NCBI GenBank assembly: GCA_016177555.1
Contig: JACOVB010000385.1
Coordinates: 1 to 16,205, forward strand
Origin: Candidatus Rokuibacteriota bacterium
GTDB taxonomy: Bacteria; Methylomirabilota; Methylomirabilia; Rokubacteriales; CSP1-6
Direction of reading: 5' to 3'
Length of the DNA stretch: 16,205 bases
Under the pieces are notes generated by a model. That model was not told the origin of the DNA. It worked only from the letters and a program-made list of their open reading frames with translations, and did no database searches. Each line of letters opens with the position of its first letter. Within the stretch, counting starts at the first letter, position 1. This document shows, one piece after another, positions 10,176-16,205 of the stretch. Made by a program: the position numbers and the translations under genes.

Positions 10176-10685
10176 CAGACCCCGCCCACCTTGAGGGCGC
10201 GGGCGATCTGTTCTTTCTTCTATCTTCTTAGGGGGCGCGATTCGCTCGTGCTTCCGGGCCCTTGCCGCGCGCTCATGCAACGGTGCCTGTAACGGTACCT
10301 GCTCGGCGCCCGGCCAAGCGGGCCCCTCGAAGTTCCGCGCATACTTCTCGATGGCGATCTCGTAGAGCTGGCGGCTCCCCGGGTCTGTCGCGTAGCGAAT
10401 GTAGCCGCCCTCCCGCAGCGCCGCCACATCGCGCCGCACCGTGACTGGGTGCAGCCCGAGCTTGGCCGCCAGCCGTCCAGCATTGCTGCGCACCGTGCCC
10501 GTCCTGCGGTCGGCCTGCATGTGGAGCCAGATGTAGACGGCGAAGGCCGTGCCCCGGAGCCGCCCCGAGAGCACGTGCTCGGCCCGGCCCTTGCGGATGG
10601 CGGTGAACGGTTTGCGGCGGGGACGACCGGCCGAGGAGCTGTTCGCGGCGGGCACCGTCTGCATCTCGGCACAGCGACAGGGCAA
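10175..10685 (-). CDS. Winged helix-turn-helix DNA-binding protein, frame change near its 3' end
   Basis: From TTG 10685 (GGAAGG 4 nt upstream; ATG 10664 is an alternative without a clear ribosome site) the protein has a basic N-terminus, then a hydrophobic helix (GTAFAVYIWLHMQAD). A winged HTH follows at about residues 64-115: AGRLAAKLGLHPVTVRRDVA as helix-turn-helix and a wing ending RQLYEIAI. The frame then runs into the hydrolase gene without a stop. A better end appears after a +1 step in the A-rich run at 10207-10222, giving a KKEQIARALKVGGV tail and a TGA at 10175-10177 that overlaps the hydrolase ATG (TGATG). I therefore place the end at 10175. Likely a transcription regulator or replication-type DNA-binding protein; no family name is certain. 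Confidence 0.55.
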
Positions 10686-10746
10686 GCGGCCTTCCAGCCA
10701 CGCTCATGCCCTGGAAGTGCGCGTGGACATTAAGAAATGGCGCCCC

Positions 10747-10794
10747 CCCGGCGGTCGAGGCCGGCGCCAGGGCGGAGTTGCGATCTCTGTGTGA
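10747..10794 (+). repeat. Repeat copy A (48 bp), IS-end-like
   Basis: This 48-bp segment matches 13522-13569 in the same orientation at 41 of 48 positions without gaps. Both run from CCCGGCGGT through GGCGCCAGGGCG and GTTGCGAT to TGTG(T/G)GA. The most conserved core is GGCGCCAGGGCG plus AGTTGCGAT. Neither copy falls in a shared gene family, so this is a dispersed element, probably the end of a mobile element. Confidence 0.65.
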
Positions 10795-10861
10795 TATCCG
10801 GGGCCATGGCGGCCCTGGACAGGCCCTCCACTCTCCCCGCGCCACGTAACTACGCGCCGTG

Positions 10862-10906
10862 ACACACAAATTATCGCAACCGAAATCCCACAGGAATCGG
10901 AACGGG
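10862..10906 (-). repeat. Repeat copy B: two tandem, inverted half-copies
   Basis: On the plus strand ACACACAAATTATCGCAACC is followed 24 nt later by a second unit, TCCCACAGGAATCGGAAC. Each resembles the reverse complement of the terminal part of copies A and C (CACA..., then ATCGCAAC). Copy B is therefore inverted relative to A and C. Paired short repeats of this kind occur at the ends of some insertion sequences, for example the IS21 family; that identity is unproven. Confidence 0.5.
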
Positions 10907-11133
10907 CCTCACGCCTCGGCCGCCCACGCCCTCGACGACGCGACCCGATGGAACCCTCACGCACTGGAGGAATCGCCGCGCTGCCAGCAACGTGTCCGAA
11001 GACGGCGGGTGCCCCTGATGTCCGGACGGGATTCTTCGAGCACCGCGAGGGCCGGATGTTCCCGCTCACCCCCGGGCTGCGCGCCGGCGTCCCCCGGTCG
11101 GTCGCCATCAAGATGGTCGGCGTCAGGGCGAAA

Positions 11134-11187
11134 TGGCGGGCTGGGACGGGATTGAACCGCCGACACCTCAAGAGCGGATTTACTCCG
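11134..11187 (-). tRNA. tRNA 3'-end remnant (degenerate, isotype uncertain)
   Basis: Read on the minus strand, the segment ends ...CCAGCCC-G-CCA: a 7-nt acceptor strand (11138-11144), a discriminator base G, and an encoded CCA at 11134-11136. Before it is a complete T arm: GGCGG, loop TTCAATC, CCGTC, forming 5 pairs with one G-U and a loop that fits TTCRANN. Further 5' is CGGAGTAAATCCG, which resembles an anticodon arm that has lost bases. No matching GGGCTGG acceptor 5' strand lies upstream, so the tRNA is incomplete. G73 and the long variable region would suit serine, but the anticodon region looks more Tyr-like, so I leave the isotype open. Confidence 0.45.
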
Positions 11188-11272
11188 AGCTGGCGTTAAT
11201 CTTTCCTGTGCACCAACATGGTCGCGCCTGGAGACATCGTCACCCCGCTTGGTTGCCAGCCGCTAGCTCGAG

Positions 11273-11427
11273 GATTCAAAGACGGTCGTGGCGGGGACAC
11301 TGGAGCGCTACGGCCAGCCGAACGAGATCGCCCGTGGGGGGTTGCCTTCCGTGCCTCCGAGGACGCGGGCCATATCACGGGCCAGGTGATCCGGGTCGAC
11401 GGCGGCAAGCCGTGCTTCGTGTGCTGA
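11273..11427 (+). pseudogene. C-terminal remnant of a short-chain dehydrogenase/reductase
   Basis: The first part reads VVAGTLERYGQPNEIARG, and after a frame change GVAFRASEDAGHITGQVIRV then DGGKPCFVC and TGA. This is the classic SDR C-terminus, in which the segment before the stop carries the GQ-x-x-x-VDGG motif of 3-oxoacyl-ACP reductase-like enzymes. The frame change falls at a run of six G at about 11332-11337, a likely indel site. The Rossmann domain and the YxxxK active site are absent upstream, so only the last 50 residues survive. Which oxidoreductase it came from cannot be told. Confidence 0.7.
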
Positions 11428-11501
11428 AACGGCAAGACCCGTCGCGGCACATGCGGCAAGACCGCCTTGAAACGAACCGGACGGGCATGAAGGGGGGCGC
11501 C

Positions 11502-11740
11502 ATGGATCGACGCGCATTGCTCAAGCGGGTGGGGATGGGATGCCTGGCCCTGGCGGCGCGCGACGTGAGCCCGGCCAGCGGTGCGGAGAGCCAGGACGCC
11601 GACCTGCAGGTCGGCGTTCCGATCGTGGACGCGCACGCCCACCCCGATCAGTTCTTCGGCAGCCATTGGACCGACCAGAGTTCGCCCCTGCCGTCTTCGG
11701 CGGCAACGTCCGCCGCGTGTTCCAGCAGGCGGTCGGGTAG
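11502..11740 (+). pseudogene. Exported amidohydrolase, internally deleted
   Basis: The ATG at 11502 has AGGGGGG 4-5 nt upstream. It opens a twin-arginine-like or Sec-type leader (MDRRALLKRVGMGCLALAA) and then a typical amidohydrolase first strand, VPIVDAHAHPDQFF, whose HxH would bind metal. After about residue 56 the frame loses sense. In another frame EFAPAVFGGNVRRVFQQAVG ends at a TAG at 11738-11740, and GGNxxRVF is the usual last helix of amidohydrolase or membrane-dipeptidase proteins. The N- and C-termini are thus joined with almost the entire barrel missing and a frame change at about 11675. It cannot be functional. A hairpin begins at its final codons. Confidence 0.7.
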
Positions 11741-11761
11741 GCCCCTGCGGTCTACCCGACC
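11731..11761 (+). terminator. 10-bp hairpin at the end of the amidohydrolase pseudogene
   Basis: GGTCGGGTAG at 11731-11740 pairs perfectly with CTACCCGACC at 11752-11761 around an 11-nt loop. It includes the stop codon of the deleted amidohydrolase. There is no U tract after it. Its survival at the 3' end supports the view that this is the genuine gene end. Confidence 0.6.
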
Positions 11762-12109
11762 AGAGGCCCAGGGTGGTCGAGAGCCGGCCCGGGAGTGACG
11801 ATTCGCGTTGCCGCGCTCAGGACGCGGGGGCTGGACAACCACCGGACCGTATGAGAAGAAGGGAGCGGCGAATCGCGCGCTCCCAGCAGGACTCTCTCCG
11901 GTCATTCCCGTCCTCCTGACAGCGTGCGGGATGCGCCCACCCTTATGTGACGGACGCCGCGCGCACCAGACCGGGACCTGGGCTCCAACGCCAAGGTCGG
12001 CGATCACGCGGTGAGATCGACACTCGCACCTGGTTGGCCAGGCTCAGGTCGGGACAATCGAGGACGGGGCAAGCCCGAGACAACGACGGCAGTCTCGAGG
12101 AGGAGCGAC
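11762..12109. other. Intergenic region before the HEAT-repeat gene
   Basis: About 350 nt without a convincing gene. A second hairpin lies at 11861-11884, GGGAGCG pairing with CGCTCCC around 10 nt, preceded by a short purine run. The remainder is expected to carry the promoter of the HEAT-repeat gene, but I see no clear -35/-10 pair. Confidence 0.4.
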
Positions 12110-13198
12110 ATGGGACGGCTTCTGTGGCCTCTTGCTCTCACCGTCACGTTCTTCATCGGCTGGGCGGCAGCCGGCGTTGCCCGCAAGCCGCCAGCGGTTC
12201 CGGAGGGCGATCGACCTCATGAGGTGAGCCGCCTGCAGCAGCAGGTCACCGCGCTCCAGGCACGGTTGCGTGCCCGGGAGGACCTCGCTGCCCCACGGCA
12301 ACCCGGGGCCGGGTACGCGGCTGCCCCGTCCGGGGTCTCTTCCGGGGCGGGGGCGCCGCTGGGCAGCCGCCTCGGGGGCGGCAGGGAAGAACGCATGGTC
12401 CCGGAGGGCCGTGCCCGGGGAGGGGGGGCGGCGCAGTCCCAGAGCGGGCCCCAGGCCCACCGCGCGTCCGGGGCGGTCGCGTCTCCGGCAAACGTGCAGA
12501 CCGCGCTCGACCGCTTCTACACGTATCTCGAGACGATGAACGGGTCGGGAGGGCGGGAGCGCTGGCAGCGGGCACGCGCGCTGATCGAGGACCTGCGCGG
12601 CATGGGAGACGTCGCCGGGCAGGCGCTGATGCAGGTGCTGGCGGCCGGCAACGACAGCGATGAGCGACGCGCCGCCGCGCGGCTGCTGGGCCAGCTCCAG
12701 GTGCCGCAGGCCCTGCCGCTCTTGCGGGACATCATGGAGAAGGAAGACGACGTGCTGTTGCGGCGTGCGGCGGCCTCCGGGCTGCGACAGATGCAGACGC
12801 CCGATTCCCTTCCGGTCATGGAACAGCTGCTGGCCAACCCGGGAGAGGACCGCCTCGTCCGCCTGAGCGCCGCGTATGGCCTGGCCGAGTCGGGCCAGCC
12901 GATGGGAGTCACCGGGTTGACGAAGATTTTCGAGGAGGCCACGGCCGACGGGCGCGGGCGGGAGATGGCTTTCCGGGCGCTCGCCTCCTTGAACGACGCG
13001 CGTCCGCTCCCCTTCATGCGCCAGGTCGTGGCCTCGCAGGTCGAGCCGGGGTATCGGCTGCAGGCGATCCGCTACCTGACGGCGCAGGGTGACCAGCAGG
13101 CCCTCGAGACCCTGCAGATGGTGGCGCGGTCCTCGACCGAGCAACCGTCGATTCGCGACGCGGCGGCACAGGCGTATGCGACCCTCGGCGGCAAGTAG
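12110..13198 (+). CDS. Membrane-anchored HEAT-repeat protein
   Basis: This 362-residue protein starts at ATG 12110, chosen because GAGGAGGAG ends 4 nt ahead and a membrane helix begins at once (LLWPLALTVTFFIGWAAAGV, residues 4-23). A short coiled-coil-like stretch follows (VSRLQQQVTALQARLRARED, about residues 41-60), then a Gly/Ala/Pro/Ser-rich linker to about residue 125. The rest is helical, with at least four HEAT-type units from about residue 175: AGQALMQVL.., ALPLLRDIM..DVLLRRAAASGL, SLPVMEQLL..DRLVRLSAAYGL, PLPFMRQVV..YRLQAIRYL. HEAT arrays bind proteins. Arrangement predicts a short N-terminal anchor with the solenoid on one side of the membrane. Function unknown. It is the only intact gene of the degraded zone; an alanine racemase remnant follows 17 nt later. 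Confidence 0.8.
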   Translation: MGRLLWPLALTVTFFIGWAAAGVARKPPAVPEGDRPHEVSRLQQQVTALQARLRAREDLAAPRQPGAGYAAAPSGVSSGAGAPLGSRLGGGREERMVPEGRARGGGAAQSQSGPQAHRASGAVASPANVQTALDRFYTYLETMNGSGGRERWQRARALIEDLRGMGDVAGQALMQVLAAGNDSDERRAAARLLGQLQVPQALPLLRDIMEKEDDVLLRRAAASGLRQMQTPDSLPVMEQLLANPGEDRLVRLSAAYGLAESGQPMGVTGLTKIFEEATADGRGREMAFRALASLNDARPLPFMRQVVASQVEPGYRLQAIRYLTAQGDQQALETLQMVARSSTEQPSIRDAAAQAYATLGGK

Positions 13199-13215
13199 GA
13201 GCGTGGTGGCCCCGC

Positions 13216-13521
13216 GTGGCGATCCGTCCTGCCACGCTCAAGATCGACCTCGACGCCGCCGCCGAGAACGTGCGCGCGGTGCGCCGGCTGGTCGGGTCGG
13301 AGCGCTCGATCGTCGCCGTGGTCAAGGCCGACGGGTACGGCTTCGGCGCCGCCGAGGTAGGGCGGTCTTCGCGGCCAGCGGCGCCGACTGGCTGGCCGTG
13401 GCCGACCTCGCCGAGGGCCTCCGCCTCCGGCGGCGCGGGATCGCGGTGCCCGTGCCGGTCTCCCCGTACCCGCTGCCCGAGGCCGCCCCCGGCACCCCCG
13501 CCCTCGGCCTCGTCCCCCCGG
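13216..13521 (+). pseudogene. alr: N-terminal fragment of alanine racemase, frameshifted
   Basis: From GTG 13216 the translation RPATLKIDLDAAAENVRAVR is followed by IVAVVKADGYGFGAAEV, the alanine racemase N-terminus; the lysine in VVKADGYG is the PLP-binding residue. At about 13360 the sense moves to another frame (AVFAASGADWLAVADLAEGL, then LRRRGIAVPVPV), which matches the next part of the barrel. Coding character fades at about 13490-13521, where repeat copy C begins. The remaining 250 or more residues and the catalytic tyrosine are missing. Spacing from the HEAT gene is 17 nt with the same direction, so both may once have formed one operon. It cannot encode an active enzyme. Confidence 0.75.
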
Positions 13522-13569
13522 CCCGGCGGTGGAGATCGGCGCCAGGGCGCAGTTGCGATTCCTGTGGGA
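13522..13569 (+). repeat. Repeat copy C (48 bp), IS-end-like
   Basis: Same length and orientation as the segment at 10747-10794, with 41 of 48 bases identical. It begins just where the alanine racemase fragment loses recognisable sequence, which is what a mobile-element end or a recombination junction would leave. Confidence 0.65.
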
Positions 13570-13661
13570 GACGGACGCGCCGATCGGGCCCATGGGCGCC
13601 CGCCCTCGGGCCTCACCGCGCTGACCGCCCGCGGCTGCGGACTGGCGCCCGCGGTGGTAGG

Positions 13662-13802
13662 ATGCCGGCCGTGATCATCCGCCTGCCGTCCGGCCGCGCG
13701 TCGCGCCTGGGCCGCCAGGCGCACACCTTCTTCGACCATCTCTTCCTGGGCGACGGTACCCGCGACGCGCTCGATCCCCGGCACGTGGAGTCGCGCGGCT
13801 GA
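13662..13802 (+). CDS. Small hypothetical protein, 46 residues
   Basis: An ORF from ATG 13662 (GTG 13671 is an alternative) to TGA 13802, ending 37 nt before the FAD oxidoreductase start. It reads MPAVIIRLPSGRASRLGRQA, then HTFFDHLFLGDGTRDALDP and HVESRG. The composition is less biased than the shadow frames around it, with aromatic and acidic residues in plausible places. The Shine-Dalgarno is poor: AGG abuts the ATG. I recognise no family. It could be the last piece of a lost gene instead of a real small protein. Confidence 0.3.
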   Translation: MPAVIIRLPSGRASRLGRQAHTFFDHLFLGDGTRDALDPRHVESRG

Positions 13803-13839
13803 GAGCGCGGCGGCAGGCGGGCGACGAAAGGACAGGACC

Positions 13840-15039
13840 ATGGCCGAGACGGCAGACGTGGTGGTGGTCGGAGGCGGGGTCAACGGGATCAGCATCGCCT
13901 GCGCGCTGGCCTCCCGGGGGGTGAAGCGCGTGGTGCTGCTGGAGAAGGGGGCCCTCGCGAGCGGGGCCTCGGGGCGCTCCAGCGCGCTGGTGCGCATGCA
14001 CTACACCAACGAGACCGACGCGCGGCTCGCGTGGGCGAGCTTTCCCGTGTTCCGGGACTGGGTCGAGCTGATGGGCGGGCCGCCGGTCCTCACCCACACC
14101 GGCTTCGTCAACGTCGTCTCGCCCGCCTACGCCGACAATCTGCGCCGGAACGTCGAGATGCTGCGCGGCATCGGCGTGAACACCGTGGCGCTGACGCCCG
14201 CCGAGCTCAAGGCGCTGCAGCCGTTCGCCAACGTGGACGACGTGGGGGCGGCGGCGTACGAGCCCGACAGCGGCTACGCCAACCCCGCCGAGACGGTCGA
14301 GGGGTTCCGGCGCCGCGCGGTGGAGCGGGGCGCGCAGGTGCGGCAGTGGACGGGGGTGACCGCCATCCGCCGGCGCGAGGGCCGCGTCATCGGCGTCGAC
14401 ACGGCGGCCGGCGCCATCGACGCGGGGGCCGTCGTGGTCGCGGCGGGGGCGTGGTCCGTCCGCCTGTGCCGCGAGATGGGGCTCCCGCTGCCCGCGCGCC
14501 CCAAGGCCATCGACACCGTGGTGGTGACGCGGCCCCCGGCACTGCGGGATCCGCACATGATCTTCATCGACAACGTCCAGGGCAGCTACTTCCGCCCCGA
14601 GAGCGGCATCCTCACCCTGGTCGGCGTGCCGTGCCAGGAGTGGGACATCGACCCCGACACTCTGGGCACGGGGCTGCCGCCGCAGTCGGCGACCCAGGGC
14701 GCGCAGATCCTGACCCAGCGCATCCCCGCCATGGAGCAGGCCACGCTGTCGCGCGGCTACCGGGCCTTTGATGGCTACAGCGAGGACCGCCACGCCATCC
14801 TCGGCCGGGTGGAAGGGGTGGACGGGCTCTACCTGGCCACCGCCTTCAGCGGATCGGGCTTCAAGATCGCGCCGGCGGTCGGTGCGTGCATGGCCGAGTT
14901 GATCGTGGACGGCGAGGCGAAGACCGTGGACATCCGCAGATTCGCCCTGCGGCGCTTCGCCGAGGGCAAGACCGCCGACGGGCCATACCCCTATGCCCCG
15001 CGCTGGGATCAGGTGGAGCCGTCGGCGCAGGGCGCCTGA
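13840..15039 (+). CDS. FAD-dependent oxidoreductase, DAO family (sarcosine/glycine oxidase-like)
   Basis: This 399-residue flavoprotein has the D-amino-acid-oxidase fold. The ADP-binding strand-turn-helix is VVVVGGGVNGISIACALASRG at the N-terminus (G11, G13, G16), closed by an acidic residue in VVLLEKG. The stretch ASGASGRSSALVRMHY corresponds to the FAD-contacting motif of sarcosine oxidase beta-like enzymes, and the C-terminal AFSGSGFKIAPAVG is the family's second FAD-binding signature. Such enzymes oxidise secondary or primary amines of amino acids, usually with oxygen or a partner subunit. The ATG at 13840 has AAAGGACAGG about 6 nt upstream. Length is normal and no lesion is seen. Substrate (sarcosine, dimethylglycine, glycine, D-amino acid or others) cannot be told; no partner subunit lies in the window. 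Confidence 0.9.
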   Translation: MAETADVVVVGGGVNGISIACALASRGVKRVVLLEKGALASGASGRSSALVRMHYTNETDARLAWASFPVFRDWVELMGGPPVLTHTGFVNVVSPAYADNLRRNVEMLRGIGVNTVALTPAELKALQPFANVDDVGAAAYEPDSGYANPAETVEGFRRRAVERGAQVRQWTGVTAIRRREGRVIGVDTAAGAIDAGAVVVAAGAWSVRLCREMGLPLPARPKAIDTVVVTRPPALRDPHMIFIDNVQGSYFRPESGILTLVGVPCQEWDIDPDTLGTGLPPQSATQGAQILTQRIPAMEQATLSRGYRAFDGYSEDRHAILGRVEGVDGLYLATAFSGSGFKIAPAVGACMAELIVDGEAKTVDIRRFALRRFAEGKTADGPYPYAPRWDQVEPSAQGA

Positions 15040-15041
15040 GC

Positions 15042-15076
15042 CGGCTCCGCCGACGCGGGGGCCGGACTCGGAGCCG
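15042..15076 (+). terminator. Hairpin after the FAD oxidoreductase gene
   Basis: CGGCTCCG at 15042-15049 pairs with CGGAGCCG at 15069-15076 around a 19-nt loop, starting 3 nt beyond the oxidoreductase stop. No U tract follows. It may reduce read-through into the esterase gene, which has its own strong ribosome site 100 nt further on. Confidence 0.45.
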
Positions 15077-15176
15077 TGGGGCACCTCCGGCGGTCGTCGA
15101 TCCAGCTCAGCGGAGCGCCTGATTACGAACGATGGAAACATTGCCGCAACCTCGAAGCTCCAGGGAGGCGCGGTCC

Positions 15177-16118
15177 ATGGCTCTCGATCCCCAGGCGAAG
15201 GCGGTCATCGATCTCGCCGTGAAGTCCGGGCGGCCGGCGTACCACACGCTCTCGCCGAAGGACGCGCGCCAGCTCTTCCGCGAGACGCGCCCGGCCGCGA
15301 CGCCGACGCCGCCCGAGATCGGCCGCGTCCGCAACGTGGTCGCCGAGGGCCCGCGCGGCCCGATCCCGCTGCGCGTCTACCGGCCGGCCGGTGTCGCCGA
15401 CGCCACGCGCCTGCCGGTGTACCTCTACTTCCACGGCGGCGGCTGGGTGATCGGCGACCTCGACACCCACGACGCCGTGTGCCGGCAGCTCACGGCGGAG
15501 TCGGGCGCCAGCGTCGTGTCGGTGGACTACCGGCTGGCGCCCGAGCACAAGTTCCCAACGGCGGCCGACGACGCGTGGGCGGCCACCCGCTGGGTCGTCG
15601 CCCACGCCGGCGAGCTGGGCGTCGACGCCACGCGGCTGGCCATTGGCGGCGACAGCGCGGGCGGCAACCTGGCGGCCGTCGTGGCCTTGATGGCGCGCGA
15701 CCAGGGCGGCCCAGCCATCGCGCTGCAGGTGCTGCTGTACCCGGTCACCGATGTCGCGGCCGAGTCGAAGTCCTACGCCGACTTCGCCGACGGCTACATG
15801 CTCACGCGCGAGGGGATGCGCTGGTTCATCGCGCACTACCTGGACAAGCCGGGCGACGCGACCGACTGGCGCGTCTCGCCGCTGCGCGCGCCCTCGCTGG
15901 CCGGCCTGCCGCCCGCGCTCATCGTCACCGCCGGCTTCGACCCGTTGCGGGACGAGGGCCAGGCCTACGCGGATCGGTTGCGCGGCGCCGGGGTGGCGGT
16001 GGACGACGTCTGCTACGGCGGGATGATCCACGGGTTTGTGCCGATGGGCAAGCTCATCGACACGGCCGCGCGCGCCGTCACGTTCATCGGCGGCTCGCTC
16101 CGCCAGGCGTTGCGCTGA
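15177..16118 (+). CDS. Alpha/beta hydrolase, hormone-sensitive-lipase (GDXG) esterase family
   Basis: This 313-residue carboxylesterase has the whole HSL-family set: the oxyanion hole HGGGW at residues 86-90, DYRLAPEHKFP at 117-127, the nucleophile elbow GDSAGG with S160, the acid D255 in GFDPLRDEG, and H285 in MIHGFV. These enzymes hydrolyse short- to medium-chain acyl esters in the cytoplasm. ATG 15177 was chosen over the in-frame ATG 15132, because AGGGAGG lies 8 nt ahead of 15177 and MALDPQAKAVIDL is the usual start of the family's cap helix. The earlier start would add 15 unrelated residues. It lies 137 nt after the oxidoreductase in the same direction. The true substrate is unknown. Confidence 0.92.
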   Translation: MALDPQAKAVIDLAVKSGRPAYHTLSPKDARQLFRETRPAATPTPPEIGRVRNVVAEGPRGPIPLRVYRPAGVADATRLPVYLYFHGGGWVIGDLDTHDAVCRQLTAESGASVVSVDYRLAPEHKFPTAADDAWAATRWVVAHAGELGVDATRLAIGGDSAGGNLAAVVALMARDQGGPAIALQVLLYPVTDVAAESKSYADFADGYMLTREGMRWFIAHYLDKPGDATDWRVSPLRAPSLAGLPPALIVTAGFDPLRDEGQAYADRLRGAGVAVDDVCYGGMIHGFVPMGKLIDTAARAVTFIGGSLRQALR

Positions 16119-16176
16119 GCGTCGCCTTCAGCACATCCGCGCAGCGCAGGACCTTCTCCATCTCGACCTTCTTCAT
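16084..16176 (-). CDS. Possible 30-residue ORF with strong ribosome-binding site, antisense to esterase 3' end
   Basis: On the minus strand GAGGAGGAG precedes ATG 16176 at normal spacing. The product reads MKKVEMEKVLRCADVLKATL then SATPGGASRR and a TGA at 16084. The first 20 residues look like an authentic protein start, while the last ten are the antisense of the esterase end, where the reading is forced by the opposite gene. It overlaps the esterase by 35 nt. It may be a truncated gene start, a real small protein, or chance. Confidence 0.3.
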   Translation of the reverse strand: MKKVEMEKVLRCADVLKATLSATPGGASRR

Positions 16177-16205
16177 GGCATCTCCTCCTCTGGCCATCCA
16201 TGGCC

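Larger units (their letters stand above)
10686..11133. other. Gene-poor spacer holding repeat copies and a possible coding fragment
   Basis: It contains two copies of the repeat family described separately (10747-10794 and 10862-10906), facing opposite ways about 67 nt apart. On the plus strand a frame opens at ATG 10948 and includes GFFEHREGRMFPLTPGLRAG and VAIKMVGVRAK, which look more protein-like than their surroundings. The frame then runs into the tRNA remnant, so it is at best a fragment. I cannot name it. No clear promoter or terminator was seen. Confidence 0.35.

Noticed and set aside
10795..10861. The 67-bp segment between inverted repeat copies A and B as a miniature transposable element
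   Set aside because: The repeat halves face in the wrong sense for a compact element and no target duplication was seen.
13675..15141. 488-codon minus-strand frame opposite the FAD oxidoreductase
   Set aside because: The plus strand encodes a complete DAO-family enzyme with both FAD motifs; the antisense product has no recognisable motif.

Overview
This is a high-GC window (roughly 68-70% by eye) with bacterial gene organisation: ATGA/TTGA stop-start overlaps, purine-rich Shine-Dalgarno sites, and GTG or TTG starts. Gene content (dipeptide/oligopeptide ABC importer, M20 amidohydrolase, FAD oxidoreductase of the DAO fold, HSL-type esterase, VapC/FitA-type toxin-antitoxin pair) suits a free-living, probably soil-dwelling heterotroph. 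I cannot assign a phylum. Proteobacteria and Rokubacteria-like (Methylomirabilota) genomes are plausible guesses, not results. No CRISPR array, phage gene or intact transposase was seen.

Layout. 2-550 (+) is the end of a repeat-rich (TPR-like) protein, followed by an 11-bp terminator-type hairpin. 811-1460 (-) is a type II toxin-antitoxin operon with a palindromic operator just upstream. 1544-8411 (-) is one long operon, read right to left: periplasmic substrate-binding protein, two permeases, two ATPases, and an M20 allantoate/N-carbamoyl-amino-acid amidohydrolase. Every junction after the first permease is a 4-nt overlap. The only real gap (185 nt) lies after the binding protein and holds a hairpin. 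Just upstream, 8497-8673 (-) is the severed 3' end of a second M20 deacylase. The operon therefore looks like an import-then-hydrolyse module for small N-acyl, N-carbamoyl or peptide compounds, and may once have had a second hydrolase at its head.

8674-13800 is very different. It is a graveyard of broken genes around one intact gene. It contains a winged-helix gene coupled to an alpha/beta hydrolase (both apparently frameshifted), copies of a 48-bp repeat with IS-end character, a tRNA 3'-end remnant, a short-chain dehydrogenase remnant, an internally deleted amidohydrolase, an intact membrane-anchored HEAT-repeat protein (12110-13198), and an alanine racemase fragment cut off at a repeat copy.

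13840-16118 (+) returns to intact genes: an FAD-dependent oxidoreductase and an HSL-family esterase, with a hairpin between them. A very small antisense ORF with a strong ribosome-binding site lies at the right edge.

I see no convincing new multi-gene system. The most unusual items are the coupled winged-helix/hydrolase pair with its A-rich +1 frame change, and the repeat family at the breakpoints of the degraded zone.
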